Shown: positions 12,043-22,891, numbered from the stretch's first letter. The stretch is 64,000 nt of DNA from Clitopilus passeckerianus (GCA_944990035.1 CALYLX010000096.1:124001-188000); one strand, 5' to 3'. Notes: generated by a model not told the origin, from the letters alone. Program-made: numbers and translations.

Positions 12043-12648
12043 TTAATGGCTACTGATGTTCTCGTGTAAACCTGCCCATTCTTCCTCGAGGATGCCCATC
12101 TGCACTAAATCATGCCACTCTCCGTCTATCCAGGTTGCCTTCCGTGTCCTGCCCTCTTCAACAAAGCCACTGAAGGTTGTCAGTGAACGAACTTGCAGCT
12201 GGTGTGATTCCTAGACTCACATAGATTTGTATAGCCCGATAGCTCTCTCGTTCCCCGCGTAAACATTCAAGGTGACCCGATGAGCATTCAAAGCTCGGAA
12301 CGCGTAATCCACAATGAACTTGGTTATCTCCCGACCATATCCCTTATTCCAAAATTTCTTGGCTAGGGCAATCCCGAACGATGCATCACGGTTCCGCTTC
12401 CCCAGCTTATAGATGGCGGCAAAACCGACAAACTCCTGACTCTCTAGTTCTTCCACGACGCAGTACATGACTGATTCTTTCGCCGACTTCACCACGAGTT
12501 CCTTCAGAACATCTTCCGCGAACGGAATCACATATGCTTCGGTACTAGCGAGAAATTCGACAACAGCAAAATCATTGAGGAGAGCCAAATGGCCATCGAC
12601 GTCCGAAGGCCTAAAGGCACGTAATCGGAGCCTCTCGGTGGTGAACAT
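12043..12648 (-). CDS. GNAT acetyltransferase, array copy 1 (184 aa)
   Basis: Two exons (12221-12648 and 12043-12169) with a 51-nt intron splitting the Ile codon of KSIGF, giving 184 residues. The start is the ATG opening MFTTERLRLRAFRPSD, shared by all five copies; an in-frame ATG nine codons upstream lacks this support. RimJ/RimL-like GNAT fold (Acetyltransf_3 type). The acetyl-CoA pyrophosphate loop is in FWNKGYGREITKFIVDYAF and the closing motif is NERAIGLYKSIGFVEEG. It probably transfers acetyl from acetyl-CoA to an amine; the substrate is unknown. A TATATAAG box lies about 45 bases upstream of the start, at 12693-12700. Most downstream member of a head-to-tail array whose copies 1-3 are closest to each other. 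Confidence 0.9.
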
Positions 12649-13238
12649 GGCAGTATGGGAAGCAGTAAGCAGCAAATTACAAAGAGCACATCCTTATATA
12701 TGGTTTGTCCCGCGCAGCGAGCCAGTGACTCAGATGATCCTTGTGTGTCGGCTGCGCTGCCACACGGTCAACAGTGGCCTAACTCATACAGAACAGGCGA
12801 CCATCAGTTTACTAGCCAGCTGAGGAAACAAGCTTTCCCGAGTTGCCTCAGCTGAGGCGTATCAGTAAACACATCTGCAGTCCTTCACTTGATACGCCCG
12901 ACTCTTCTTGCTTTCCACCCGAGTCTGACGCCATGTGAAACCATAACTTCTTGCCGTATTCTGTTGCTCCATTGTACTTTCACTCATGATGCAGCAGTTG
13001 CTGGGCGCCATGCCTCCAGGAGGGCTAAGCACGGGTCGAGGATATGACAAGACCCCGTGTTGGTAGGAAATTATTAAACTAACAGGTCGATCCCTTCCTT
13101 CTCCTATAATTGTGGACGATTGCAGGCGCACTGTATCTTTGAATAATTTTCTGCTCGCTCAAGGAGTAGATTGTGCTTGGTGTGATACAGTTCTCCTCAC
13201 ATCAGGGGGGTCGCTTGAGGTTCGCTGCCGCGGCGACC
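12649..13238. repeat. Duplicated intergenic segment of GNAT unit (first copy)
   Basis: This spacer aligns along much of its length with 13853-14482. Shared stretches include the GCGAGCCAGTGACTCAGATG run just upstream of each GNAT gene, GGCGTATCAGTAAACAC, ACTTGATACGCCCGAC and TATTAAACTAACAGGTCGAT. The repeat unit of the array is therefore about 1.2 kb: gene plus spacer. Reading frames across the spacer are not conserved between copies, so it is read as non-coding promoter and 3' sequence. Confidence 0.75.
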
Positions 13239-13852
13239 TTAGTGGTTACTGGCTTTCTCCTGTAAACTTTGCCACTCTTCCTCGAGGATGCCCATCTGCA
13301 CCAAATCCTGCCAGCCTCCATCTACCCAGGTTGCCTTTCGTGTCCTTCCCTCTTCAACAAAGCCACTGTGGAGGTCGTCAGCAGATGAATTTGCATTGGC
13401 AGCTAGCATGATCCGACTACTAACATCGATTTGTACAGCCCGATAGCTCTCTGGTTGCCCTCATAAACAGTCAAGGTGACCCGATGAGCATTCAGACCTC
13501 GGAACGCATAATCCACAATAAATCTGGTTACTTCCCGACCATACCCCTTATTCCAGAATTTCTTGGCCAGACCAATCGCGAACGATGCATCGCGGCTTCG
13601 CTTCCCCATTCTGGTGATTGCGGCGAAACCGACAAATTCCTGACTCTCTAGTTCTTCCACAACACAATACATGATTGTTTCTTTCGCCGACTTCACCACG
13701 AGTTCCTTCAGAGCCTCTTCCGCAAATGGAGTAACGTATGCCTCAGGAGTTGCGAGAAATTCGACAACATCAAAATCAATGAGGAGAGCCAAATGGCCAT
13801 CGACATCCGAAGGCTTAAAGGCACGTAATCGGAGCCTCTCGGTAGTGAACAT
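13239..13852 (-). CDS. GNAT acetyltransferase, array copy 2 (184 aa)
   Basis: Exons 13425-13852 and 13239-13365, separated by a 59-nt intron at exactly the position used in copy 1. It encodes 184 residues. The start is MFTTERLRLRAFKPSDVDGH. The acetyl-CoA loop region FWNKGYGREVTRFIVDYAF and the NQRAIGLYKSIGF motif are intact. The C-terminal tail after the intron (FVEEGRTRKATWVDGGW, then QMGILEEEW) is conserved with the other copies and typical of this RimL-like subgroup. The region matching copy 1's TATA box reads GATACAAAAGGA here, so its core promoter has diverged. Substrate not predictable. Confidence 0.9.
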
Positions 13853-14482
13853 GGCAGTATAAGGGAAATAGTAAGCAGAAAACTACAAAGAGCCGATCCT
13901 TTTGTATCGTTCGCCCTGCGCAGCGAGCCAGTGACTCAGATGATCGTTGTCGGCTGCGCTGCCATATGGCCAATAGTGACCTGGCTCCAACGAAAGAGGT
14001 CGACCGTCAGTTTACAAATAAGCTGAGCCAAGCTTTCCTGAGTTTCCCCAGCCAAGGCGTATCAGTAAACACCTTTGCAGCCCTTTACTTGATACGCCCG
14101 ACCCTTCTTGCTTTCCAGCTGAATTAATCAAGATTCCGACTCACGGCTAAGTTGTATAAGGCACCCCAGGTGAAATAACATCTTGCTGTATTCTATTGCT
14201 CTTTTGTACTTGCTCTCGTGATGCAGCATTTGCTGGGGAGATGCCATGCCCCCAGGAGGACTGAGCAAGCGTCGAGGTATGACAAAATTCCGTAGTGGAA
14301 GGAATTATTAAACTAACAGGTCGATCACCTCCGCCGAAACACATCGAGGACAAAATCTTGCCTTCCTGGTGGACAATTGCAGGCGCACTATATTTTGAAT
14401 AACATTCTACTCGCCCAAGGAGTAAATTCCACCTGATGTGATACAGTTCTCATCGCATTAGGGGTAGAGGTTCTCTGTGACC
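13853..14482. repeat. Duplicated intergenic segment of GNAT unit (second copy)
   Basis: This is the counterpart of 12649-13238. It has the same order of conserved blocks: the CAGTGACTCAGATGATC block at 13928-13945, the GGCGTATCAGTAAACACC block near 14056, TTGATACGCCCGACCCTTCT near 14091, and the TTATTAAACTAACAGGTCGA block near 14307. Small indels separate the two copies. No convincing gene in it. Confidence 0.75.
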
Positions 14483-15096
14483 TTAATGGCGACTGGGTTT
14501 CTCTTGTAAACCTACCCACTCCTCCTCGAGGATGCCCATCTGCAACAAATCCTGCCAGCCCCCGTCTATCCAGGTTGCCTTTCGTGTCCTTCCCTCTTCA
14601 ACAAAGCCTCTGTGGGGGTAGTCAGCGGATGAATTTGCACTGGCAGCTGGCGTGATCCAACGACTGACATAGATTTGTACAGCCCGATAGCTCTCTGGTT
14701 GCCCTCATAAACAGTCAAGGTGACCCGGTGAGCATTCAGGCCTCGGAACGCGTAATCCACAATAAATCTGGTTACTTCCCGACCATATCCCTTATTCCAG
14801 AATTTCTTGGCCAGCGCAATCCCGAATGATGCATCGCGGCTTCGCTTCCCCATCCTATTGAGGGAGGCAAAACCGACGAACTCCCGACTCTCTAGTTCTT
14901 CCACAACACAGTACATGACTGATTCTTTTGTCGAATTCACCACCAGTTCCTTTAGAGCATCTTCTGGCAATGGTGTAACATATGCCCCAGGAGTGGAGAG
15001 AAATTCAACAACATCAAAATCAGTGAGGAGAGCCAAATGGCCGTCGACATCCGAAGGTCTGAAGGCGCGTAATCGGAGCCTCTCGGTCGTGAACAT
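14483..15096 (-). CDS. GNAT acetyltransferase, array copy 3 (184 aa)
   Basis: Exons 14669-15096 and 14483-14609, with a 59-nt intron in the shared position, giving 184 residues. The frame extends upstream to an ATG at 15234, but the paralogues all begin at the MFTTERLRLRAF methionine (15096), and the extra 46 residues resemble translated spacer; 15096 is therefore chosen. The catalytic-fold motifs FWNKGYGREVTRFIVDYAF and NQRAIGLYKSIGF are present. One feature separates it from copies 1 and 2: STKES replaces SAKES in the segment after KELVV. Likely cytosolic acetyl-CoA-dependent N-acetyltransferase of unknown substrate. Confidence 0.9.
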
Positions 15097-16034
15097 GGGG
15101 AGTATGAGGCGAGAGCAAGCGGGAAACCCCACAGAGCAGAACCTTGTAGTTTGTTTTACGCAGTGACTCAGATGATCCTTATCAGCTGCGTTGCCATATG
15201 GCCAGCAGAATAACCCAGCGAGTGTCACTAGCACCTTCCAGGTTTCCGAGATGATCGGCGGTCCTTATCTTCATGCTTTTTGAATGGGCGGTTCAACCTG
15301 TTTGAGCTTAAAGCAGGACTGCTCGAAGGGTATAAAAATGAAATCACGCTCATATAAAGTGATTGAATGTGTCTGTCGTACGCTTACAAAAACCAAATAG
15401 CCGGCCTACTAAGAAATGTCCAAACCCCCGAATTCAAGACGTTTACGCACTTTCCGAGGACTCCCTATCTCATCGCCTCGCCTCAGCCCAGAAACAGGAA
15501 GGGCTCCTTCAATAGGTCTCAAGAGTAGTACCGAACAACGCACAGTCACAGTCTTCTTCGGGGTCAAACTTTTCCAGCGGCTGAATTAAACCCTTTCGAG
15601 GATTGGGTACATCTTGGGTTCCCGATGAAACCATCCCCCAAGATCCTTCACCTCATTCAAGAAACATCCAACAGGAGGATCCCTCTGAATGTGTACCGCC
15701 CTCGATCATTGCCGTTGTCTGCCGCTTCATATTCATCTTGTTTTTCGTCCTCTCGACGGTCGGCTTCGGGCTTGATCCTTCCTTTTGAGTTTTTCAATGG
15801 ACGTTGGGTTGTTAACGGGTTGTTGACGGTCCTCACGATATCGTGCCGTTGTAGTCGATAGTTTATCATTTTGTCACTTGTCCCGAGGCTGTATGTATAA
15901 TATGCAGATATTCTCTTTGAAATGATTTACATCAATCTCGCGAACAGACGCCAGGAAAATGGCTTACAATAAACAAAACGAAGGATTCTTTAAGCTGAAG
16001 TGTTGTTCAGACGAGCTAGAGATTCGATCTGAGC
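15097..16034. other. Spacer between GNAT subgroups with small open frames
   Basis: About 940 bases. TATA-like boxes at 15331-15337 (TATAAAA) and 15353-15358 precede a 57-codon frame at 15416-15589 (MSKPPNSRRLRTFRGL...). A second overlapping open stretch, 15603-15788, encodes a proline/glutamine-rich segment followed by a single hydrophobic helix (VVCRFIFILFFVLSTVGFGL). The two could be exons of one small membrane-anchored protein, but I could not find a splice join that keeps frame and has normal intron length. No family recognised. Confidence 0.35.
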
Positions 16035-16612
16035 TTAATGCCACTCTTCTTTGAGTATGCCCATCTGCACCAGGTCCTTCCAACCCCCCTCTATCCAGGT
16101 CGCCTTCCGTGTCTTGCTCTCTTCCACGAAGCCGCTATGGATGAAGTCAGTAGATGAGCGGCTGGGCAGGTGAGAACCAACATAGAATTGTACAGCGCCA
16201 TGGCTTTCTCGTTGCCCTCATAAACTCGCAGGGTAACTCGATGTGCATTGAGGCCCTGGAATGCGTAGTTTACAAAGAATTTGATTACTTCGCGACCATA
16301 TCCCTTGTTCCAAAAGTTCCGAGCGAGAACAATAGGATCAAGATATGCATCGCGACTCCTCTTCCCCATCCTAGAGAAGGCGATAATTCCGACAAACTCT
16401 TGGCTTTCCAGTTCTTCTATAACACAGTACATGAGCGAATCTTTCACCGACTTGTTAATTGCCTCCTTTAGAACATCTTCTGCCACAGGAACGATGTACT
16501 CGTCAGTGAGGGTGATCCACTTCATGACCTCGAGATCATTGTAAAGAGCCAGAAGAGCGTCCAGATCTGAAGACCTGAAAGCGCGTAGTTGAAGCCTTTC
16601 GGTTGAGAACAT
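16035..16612 (-). CDS. GNAT acetyltransferase, array copy 4 (176 aa)
   Basis: Exons 16182-16612 and 16035-16134 with a 47-nt intron splitting the same Ile codon as in the other copies. It belongs to the second subgroup of the array (MFSTERLQLRAFRSSDLDAL; NDLEVMKWITLTDEYIVP). Conserved acetyl-CoA region FWNKGYGREVIKFFVNYAF and NEKAMALYNSIGF. The C-terminus stops early, right after LKEEWH, making it about ten residues shorter than copy 5. Copies 4 and 5 share longer segments with each other than with copies 1-3. The frame continues through the intron to 16091, which would give a wrong tail; the spliced model is supported by the paralogues. Confidence 0.88.
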
Positions 16613-16993
16613 TTTGTTGGACGGGCAGAAAGTACTCTGAGGTCAACTTATAACGGACCGATACTCCGATGACCACATGAGATCAATTCATTTGTCAGGG
16701 CAATAAGCCTGATTACGAGTCTGAAGTGTCAACATTTCAACGACGACGACGATTCGTTCTTTATCCGTTCTTTATCCGTTCTTTATCCATGGGTTTTGGG
16801 TCTATCCACTTCATCCCGTATTTTTCACCTTTTGTTGCCAAACTCCTTTCCAGTCCTCCCCATATTGTGGGGTAATTATTTATGTTGTATTATTAGGTTG
16901 TCATTCATCTCAACATCGTCTCTTTGGAATGATTTTAGCCAGCTGGGCGGCACCAACCTGACCATACAGAAACCTAGCTGTCGCCCGTTATGA
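16613..16993. other. Spacer with 11-bp tandem repeat
   Basis: Promoter of GNAT copy 4 and 3' side of copy 5. It holds a short CGA run (16741-16751) followed by three perfect tandem copies of CGTTCTTTATC at 16755-16787. No gene seen. Confidence 0.8.
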
Positions 16994-17605
16994 TTAAGCT
17001 TTTAAGGGTGGGAACTCAAAAGCTCCGCGCCACTCTTCCTCGAGTATGCCCATTTGCACCAAATCCTTCCAGCCTCCATCTATCCAGGTCGCTTTCCGTG
17101 TCCTGGTCTCCTCCACGAAGCCGCTGTGGATGTAGTCAGTGGATGAGGGCCTGGGCGGTTGACCTAAAACCAACATGGATTTGTATAGCGCCATGGCTTT
17201 CTCGTTACCCTCATAGACACTTAAGGTAACTCGATGTGCATTGAGACCTCGGAACGCGTAGTTTACAAAGAATTTGATGACTTCGCGACCATATCCCTTG
17301 TTCCAGAATTTTTGAGCGAGAGCTATAGGCCCAAGGTATGCATCGCGACTCCTCTTCCCCATCCTAGAGAAGGCGATAAACCCAACAAAGTGTCCGCTTT
17401 CCAGCTCTTCCACGACACAGTACATAAGTGAGTCTTTCGCTGACTTGGTGATGGCCTCCTTCAGAACGTCTTCTGCCGCGGGAACAATGTATTCCTCAGT
17501 AAAAGCGATCCATTTCGCGACTTCGAGATCATTGTAAAGATCCAGGTGGCCGTCCAGATCCGAAGTTCTGAAGGCGCGTAGTTGAAGCCTCTCGGTTAAG
17601 AACAT
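16994..17605 (-). CDS. GNAT acetyltransferase, array copy 5 (186 aa)
   Basis: Exons 17175-17605 and 16994-17123, with a 51-nt intron at the common site, giving 186 residues. The frame happens to stay open through the intron, so an unspliced version also reads without a stop. Splicing is preferred because it restores YKSIGFVEE as in GNAT families. Start at 17605 (MFLTERLQLRAF); an ATG 20 codons upstream adds a segment absent from paralogues. Motifs: FWNKGYGREVIKFFVNYAF and NEKAMALYKSIGF. It is the first gene of the array in transcription order. Substrate unknown. Confidence 0.88.
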   Translation of the reverse strand: MFLTERLQLRAFRTSDLDGHLDLYNDLEVAKWIAFTEEYIVPAAEDVLKEAITKSAKDSLMYCVVEELESGHFVGFIAFSRMGKRSRDAYLGPIALAQKFWNKGYGREVIKFFVNYAFRGLNAHRVTLSVYEGNEKAMALYKSMLVLGQPPRPSSTDYIHSGFVEETRTRKATWIDGGWKDLVQMGILEEEWRGAFEFPPLKA

Positions 17606-17830
17606 TGTTGGATGGGCAGAAAGTAGTGAGGTCAATGACGGACCTAGATAAACGCACGAGATCAATTCATTTGTCAGGGCAACAGGCTTGATGCAAGTAG
17701 CCTAGTAGGAAAAAACGACTGATTTAAGCCGGTAGTATATAATACATTAAGGTGAGCGTACAAAGAAGATAAGGCATCGTACAGTAAAATTAGCAATTAA
17801 AACATATATACAGAGTTCCTAGCTTGATTC

Positions 17831-20800
17831 CTAGATGTCTTCTGCCAGTAGGTCGTTGACCTCATCTTCGTCGTTTTCCGAATCTGAAGCTCCAGTCGTG
17901 TCCATGATTGAGTCAAATGTCTGCTCTGGTTCTGGTGTGTCTGCTGGTCCAGGCTCAAAACTGCCGTCATCAACCTCAGGTTCTGGGGCTTCTTGTTTGA
18001 TCGTTGGCGTGCTTTAAATGGGATATGGGTCAGAATAAGGTTGAACATCAGATCAGGGAAGGGCATACTTGTTGTCTCTATGCCGAGGTGCAGGTGCCCG
18101 GGGAACATCGTCGTCAGAGTCAGAGCTGATTTCAATGATTTCCTGTACTTTCGGCTTATCCTTGACGCTGCATAGAATGTTACACGGGGGTTTCTACAAG
18201 ATACACGAGAAAAACTCACACGGGGCGTCGCGGACGGGGAGGAGCAGTCGTAGGAGGAGGGCTCGTCTCCACAATATCTGAATCATAGCCCTCAGAAGTT
18301 GACATCCGTGGTCTCCTACTGAAGGCATTAGCATGGGTAAGCAGTAGGAACAGACCAACTCACTTTGATCTTGACCGCCTACGCCCACTCACTGTCCCAG
18401 TAGAAGTAGCTGCACCCTCCGCGTCGGTGACATTCGTTATGATGCTACATGAACGCCTGATGCGTTTGCCGTCCGTTAGTAGTGAAGATAAATAGCCAAA
18501 GATACGACGCACTTCTTCGACTTATTGCGCGTCTCCATTCCAAGCTCTTCGTCACCATCCAGAGGGATGATGTCGTCCAGGAACTCGAAAAGTTCGGTGT
18601 ACATTTCCAGTTTTCGGAAGTTTTCCTCAGTCATCTCTTCCAGCTGTTCCGCGTATTTCTTCAGAATGCTGTCCTTGAATTTATTGTATGCATTCCGACT
18701 CGTAGCATCTCGGAATGGCCGGTACTGTGAAGGTTATCAGACTAGTTGGGACACAAAGAAACGGAAACTGACGTACTTGCGGAATCCTGTCCATGACTAC
18801 TCGTAGCTGCCTGACCTGGTCATCATCCACACTCTCCGGAAGGTGCAGCCTTGGAAGAAGTTGGTAGAGCACTTTGATGTCGTCCTCTGTAAATGAGATC
18901 AGTCTCAAGCATCCTGGCTACGTGAGACGAGGAGACGCACTCTCAAGGGGTGCTTTGGAGTGGTGGTTCGGCTTAAGGATTGCCTTGAAGATGTCCATAG
19001 CGAAGTGAAGGTGAATGAATTCCGCGTCTTGGTTCTCGCTTGTGGGCGGGTCCCGTGAGTCACTGTAAGAATGATCTCGTCAGCTACGACTTCGTATAGA
19101 TCCTGCGTAGAAAAGTGCTGACGGCAGAGTAACAAGCCTGGTAGGGTCTGTCCAGGCCAGAAATAGAGCAGCAACTTGAGCGGAAGTAATGACTGCCTCC
19201 TCTTCACAGGATCTCTTCCTTTCTTTACTCAGTTCCATGAAAGCGCCAGCGAAGATCTGTTTCGGGTAGGGCATGAATTACGTGGGCGATGAGGGGTATA
19301 GGAAGGCTAACCTCTTGCATATACTTTTGATTTGTAGGTGATGAATAGCAGTAGACTTGGAAGAAGTACGTCAAGCATTGACGAAGTTCCTGATTGCTGG
19401 CGGTGTCGACGGAGAAATAGGAGAACACCAGGGAGGAGAGCACCTGAGGCGGCCTGATGTGTGAGCTTTTGGACTAGAAAATGGCAAATTCACATACAGC
19501 TTTGTCTGTTATCATTCCCGCCAGGACGAGTTTTGCAATGCCCATTGCAAGCAAGGCTTGCACTCTCGCATCCTCTTCTTCCCCGAACAGTTGTTTCAGC
19601 CAGCCAATGAGGTCGCTTTCACCGCCCTAATACATACAGGATTAGTCAATAGAAAGTTTGGAGCTCAAAAGACGCACTTCATCTTCGGGACGCATTGCTT
19701 GTAGAAGGTTACGGTCGTGGGCCATCAAGATATCGAAAACAACCTTGAGGATCCTCTGTCTCAACGCTACGGGGGACTGTCGATATTCATGACGGTAAAG
19801 AAGGATACACCGTTTGGCTAGTTTCTGATGCGTATTGGCGACGTGAGCGACGTTGACTCCGGAAGAAAGCGTGGATGTACCCATGAAATGAGGCAGCATA
19901 GTCCGAGGGCAACCATGCCTTTCTTGCGGAAGACCAGTTCTGTCCTCTTAACGCTGGGTACGATGAGCTCCTTGACAATCCCGTCGAGCGATAGGTTGTC
20001 TTCCATCTTCTGCAGAAACTGCGTGTCAGTATCGAGCATGTGCATCGCACTGGAACCACCATACGCCATTCACTCGTTCTAGCACGCCAATACAGATATC
20101 CAGGCACCTCAGGTCAAGGTCATCTTTCAGCTTCTTGTCCACGGCAGAAACCACTTGGATGTCTCCGTAGTTGGACATCGGCCTTTGAGACGATCGTCTT
20201 CTTCTGCGCGCAGATGGGGCGTCATCAACACTTCTGTCCGGGTCCTGTAGACAGCAGCAGGCATCAGCTTGGGTTGAAAATGGACACTATAGATAGAGAA
20301 TACCTGCTCTAGGTCAAAAGGATCCTCAGGCTCCGGATTTCTGAGGTCCTGGACAATTTCAACGACGATCCGAATCAGGTCTTTCTCACTGGAGGCCAAG
20401 ACCCGAAGGACATCCAGACATTTCGGGATGAGCACGAGAGGCAAATCATCTTGTGAGAGCATATCACCTATCCCAACAAAGATTGCCTCAGTATTTCGCC
20501 ACGCAGAGAAACAATAAGAAGGTACGTACGCATCAACGTGAACATGGCGTTGCGGCCAGCCACATCAGCATAGTCCATGTTCACAGCTAACTTCATCAAC
20601 TCCATGAGGGTCTGCTCTTGCCTCCGCATTTCTTCCTGATGCAACTCTTCTTCCTCGTCTTCCCGGATAAGAATCACTTCATCATCCTCGCCAAGACGCA
20701 CGTCCTTGATGAGCTGGTTGTATGAAGTTTGGATAGCCTGAGCAAGGTCGGGAACATCAGGAAGCACATCTGCGAGTCGGCTTTCGTCTTTCTCAGCTTT

Positions 20801-22538
20801 GCAGTGTTCTACAAAAACACGCCCGAGAAAAGCCGATTCTGGCGTCAACTTGTTCCAATAGGCATCTATAATTCGTTTGTGAGTGTCTCTAACGAGTAGA
20901 GAGCATACAACGTCCACTCACCAACGAACTTCAGGTCTTGATAAAGGTCTGGTCTGGATGCGAATACGCTGAACAGAGCCTCAGCAGCAAGTGAGTCGTC
21001 TTCTTGTTTTCCGAGTTGCCCTTGCTCCTCTTCATCATCGTTGTCTTGCTTCCGAACCGGCTCGGCCAAATCCAGCATGCTCAAGAAATCCAGAATTCGG
21101 CAGGTTGCCTCCTTCTCTGCTTCACTCAATTCCTGGTTGCCGCGAAGAGCACGAGCGGCTGCCCTGCCATCGTCTTCTTCCTTCTTTACTGGGTCAACGT
21201 CGGAAGGTACCGCCAATCCCGGATAGCTCGACTTTTCCCCCTCATAACCGACGTAAATGATATCCACCCAATATGCCAGAAGTCGAGTAGCTGCCGCTTT
21301 GATGCTGGGTTCGCGATCTCGGAGACCGAACCTAATGATGTCCTCGCGGTGTTGGATTGAGAGCGCCCGAGGATGGGTAAAACCCATGACCTTCTTGTGT
21401 TGGCTGCGTATCTTTGAAGGGCCAGCTTCGCTTGATGTTGTTTCTGGATCTTCTTTGGGAGAAGATGCTTCAGTTGGAACGAGTATGAGCGCCTCCTCGT
21501 GCAGTCGTTTGTAAAGCATTTTGCGAACTGTGACGTCTGAATCGCGGGCTCGTTCAAGCATGAACAGCAGAGTTTCAGCTGATAGTGGGATCTTTTCCAG
21601 AACTGCTCGTCGAACCTCGCTGGAAACGACATTTGAGAACCTCAGCTGTGAGCGAAACTGGAGACGACTTACGAAGAGGGGTCGTGGCGCATAGAGTCAA
21701 TTAAATGGTCCGATATTCTCATAGCCTCGGCCTCGACTGGGTCACCAGCGTCATCGAGTTCCTCAATTTCAGATTCAACATCGTCGTCTGCTTTACAGAG
21801 GCTGCAAAGTGCAACGGCCACTTGGTGGCGTATTGACGCTTCCTTGTCAACAAGTCGGTCTATTAGTAGCCTTTTAAGCTCCTTGTAATCCACAACACTA
21901 TATGGGAAGAACATGGTCAGTGCTGAACACCAAAGCAAAAAGGCGACATACTCGATTTCTCCAAGGTGAGAAACCATTTCAGCAATGAAGAAGGTCGTCC
22001 TATATCGAGGAGCCTTATCTGCAGCTTTAAAGCCTTTGAACAGAAAACGTAGGACCCGTGTGGTGAAACGGCTAGCAGTAGTAGATTCTTCGTCGTCGGC
22101 TTCATCTTCGTTTTCCTGTCTTGCTTCAATGGCTACAGATTCCATTTTTTAAGTACGTATTCAACATTCGGTACAGCTTCGCTTACCCTTTTCATTTATA
22201 TGCCTGATGTACTCCCCAAAGAACTTCCCAATATTGTCGGCAGGCCGGACCCCTTTCTTCACCTCCAATACAATCGTCAGCATGCGAAGGATGGTGTCCC
22301 CAAACATCTTCTCCCCAACTGGTTTGTGGCCTTCAGTCCTTCCCTTCCTCACAAACACTCGACATTTTGCTGCTTCCAGATGCAATTTGTGCAATTTGAC
22401 AACGTTCTTTTTGTGGTTTGTCGCTGATGTCTGGGCCTCGTCGAAGATTCTTGGGATTAGATGATGAAGCTTTTCCTGCAAGAGCTTAGAGTCCCCTGCC
22501 GTTCCGTCGAGCGACGTCGCCGATTTACGCCCCGGCAT
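17831..22538 (-). CDS. Condensin complex subunit CAP-G (Ycg1/Cnd3 type)
   Basis: A multi-exon gene of about 4.7 kb transcribed toward separase. The N-terminus (MPGRKSATSLDG...) leads into a HEAT-repeat protein with family-specific signatures: VKKGVRPADNIGKFFGEYIRH, VLRFLFKGFKAADKAPRYR with FFIAEMVSHLGEIE, and YKELKRLLIDRLVDKEASIR with HQVAVALCSLC, all characteristic of CAP-G/Cnd3. The middle has acidic insertions. The C-terminal exons are serine- and acid-rich (EDEVNDLLAEDI then TAG at 17831-17833), as in other fungal CAP-G tails. CAP-G with CAP-D and CAP-H forms the non-SMC part of condensin that compacts mitotic chromosomes. Start at 22538. Upstream lies a cluster of MCB sites. Introns are GT-AG; the protein should exceed 1,000 residues. 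Not every exon edge near 18.2-20.1 kb was fixed. Confidence 0.88.
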
Positions 22539-22891
22539 TGTGGAGGTCGACGAGAAAGAGGGCCTTTGTCAAGGTCAAAGTCACCTCAAAGTCACAGAAA
22601 AATGCGGTCACGCGTCGCGTTAATGCTTCTCACGTGCACCGAAACGCGTCCCAACCACGACGCGTCAAAGGTCGCGTCCTGAGGTTTCCTTCTGCAAGTA
22701 ATTCTTAGCTTCCTCGTTCACTTATTCAGATTTTTATTATGACTCAAGTTTTTATCAGGCAGCTAATCTTACAGAAAAAAAAACCCTGCTAGTCCGTGCA
22801 GGTTGGTAGTACTCCACACTACTGATAACACCACTCGGACCGACGTCGGGAAGTTCGGTAGCACCGTTTCCCAACAATCGAGGGCAGAGCC
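22539..22891. promoter_or_regulatory. Condensin CAP-G promoter with MCB cluster
   Basis: Within 68 bases (22610-22677) there are three perfect ACGCGT palindromes (22610-22615, 22644-22649, 22660-22665) and two TCGCGT, that is ACGCGA on the gene strand (22615-22620, 22672-22677). They lie 72-139 bases upstream of the CAP-G start. In ascomycete yeasts ACGCGT is the MCB element recognised by MBF, giving G1/S transcription. A CACGTG E-box-like CACGTGC sits between them (22631-22637). The motifs are seen; cell-cycle control is inferred. The left part of the interval is the cutinase 3' flank. Confidence 0.6.

Noticed and set aside
12862..13131. 89-codon minus-strand frame between GNAT copies, with a partial match in 14147-14353
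   Set aside because: The similarity comes from duplicated spacer DNA. The two frames differ by shifts and do not preserve a protein, so they are not genes.
14566..15234. N-terminal extension of GNAT copy 3 to the ATG at 15234
   Set aside because: All five paralogues begin at the MFxTERLxLRAF methionine; the extra 46 residues are spacer translation.
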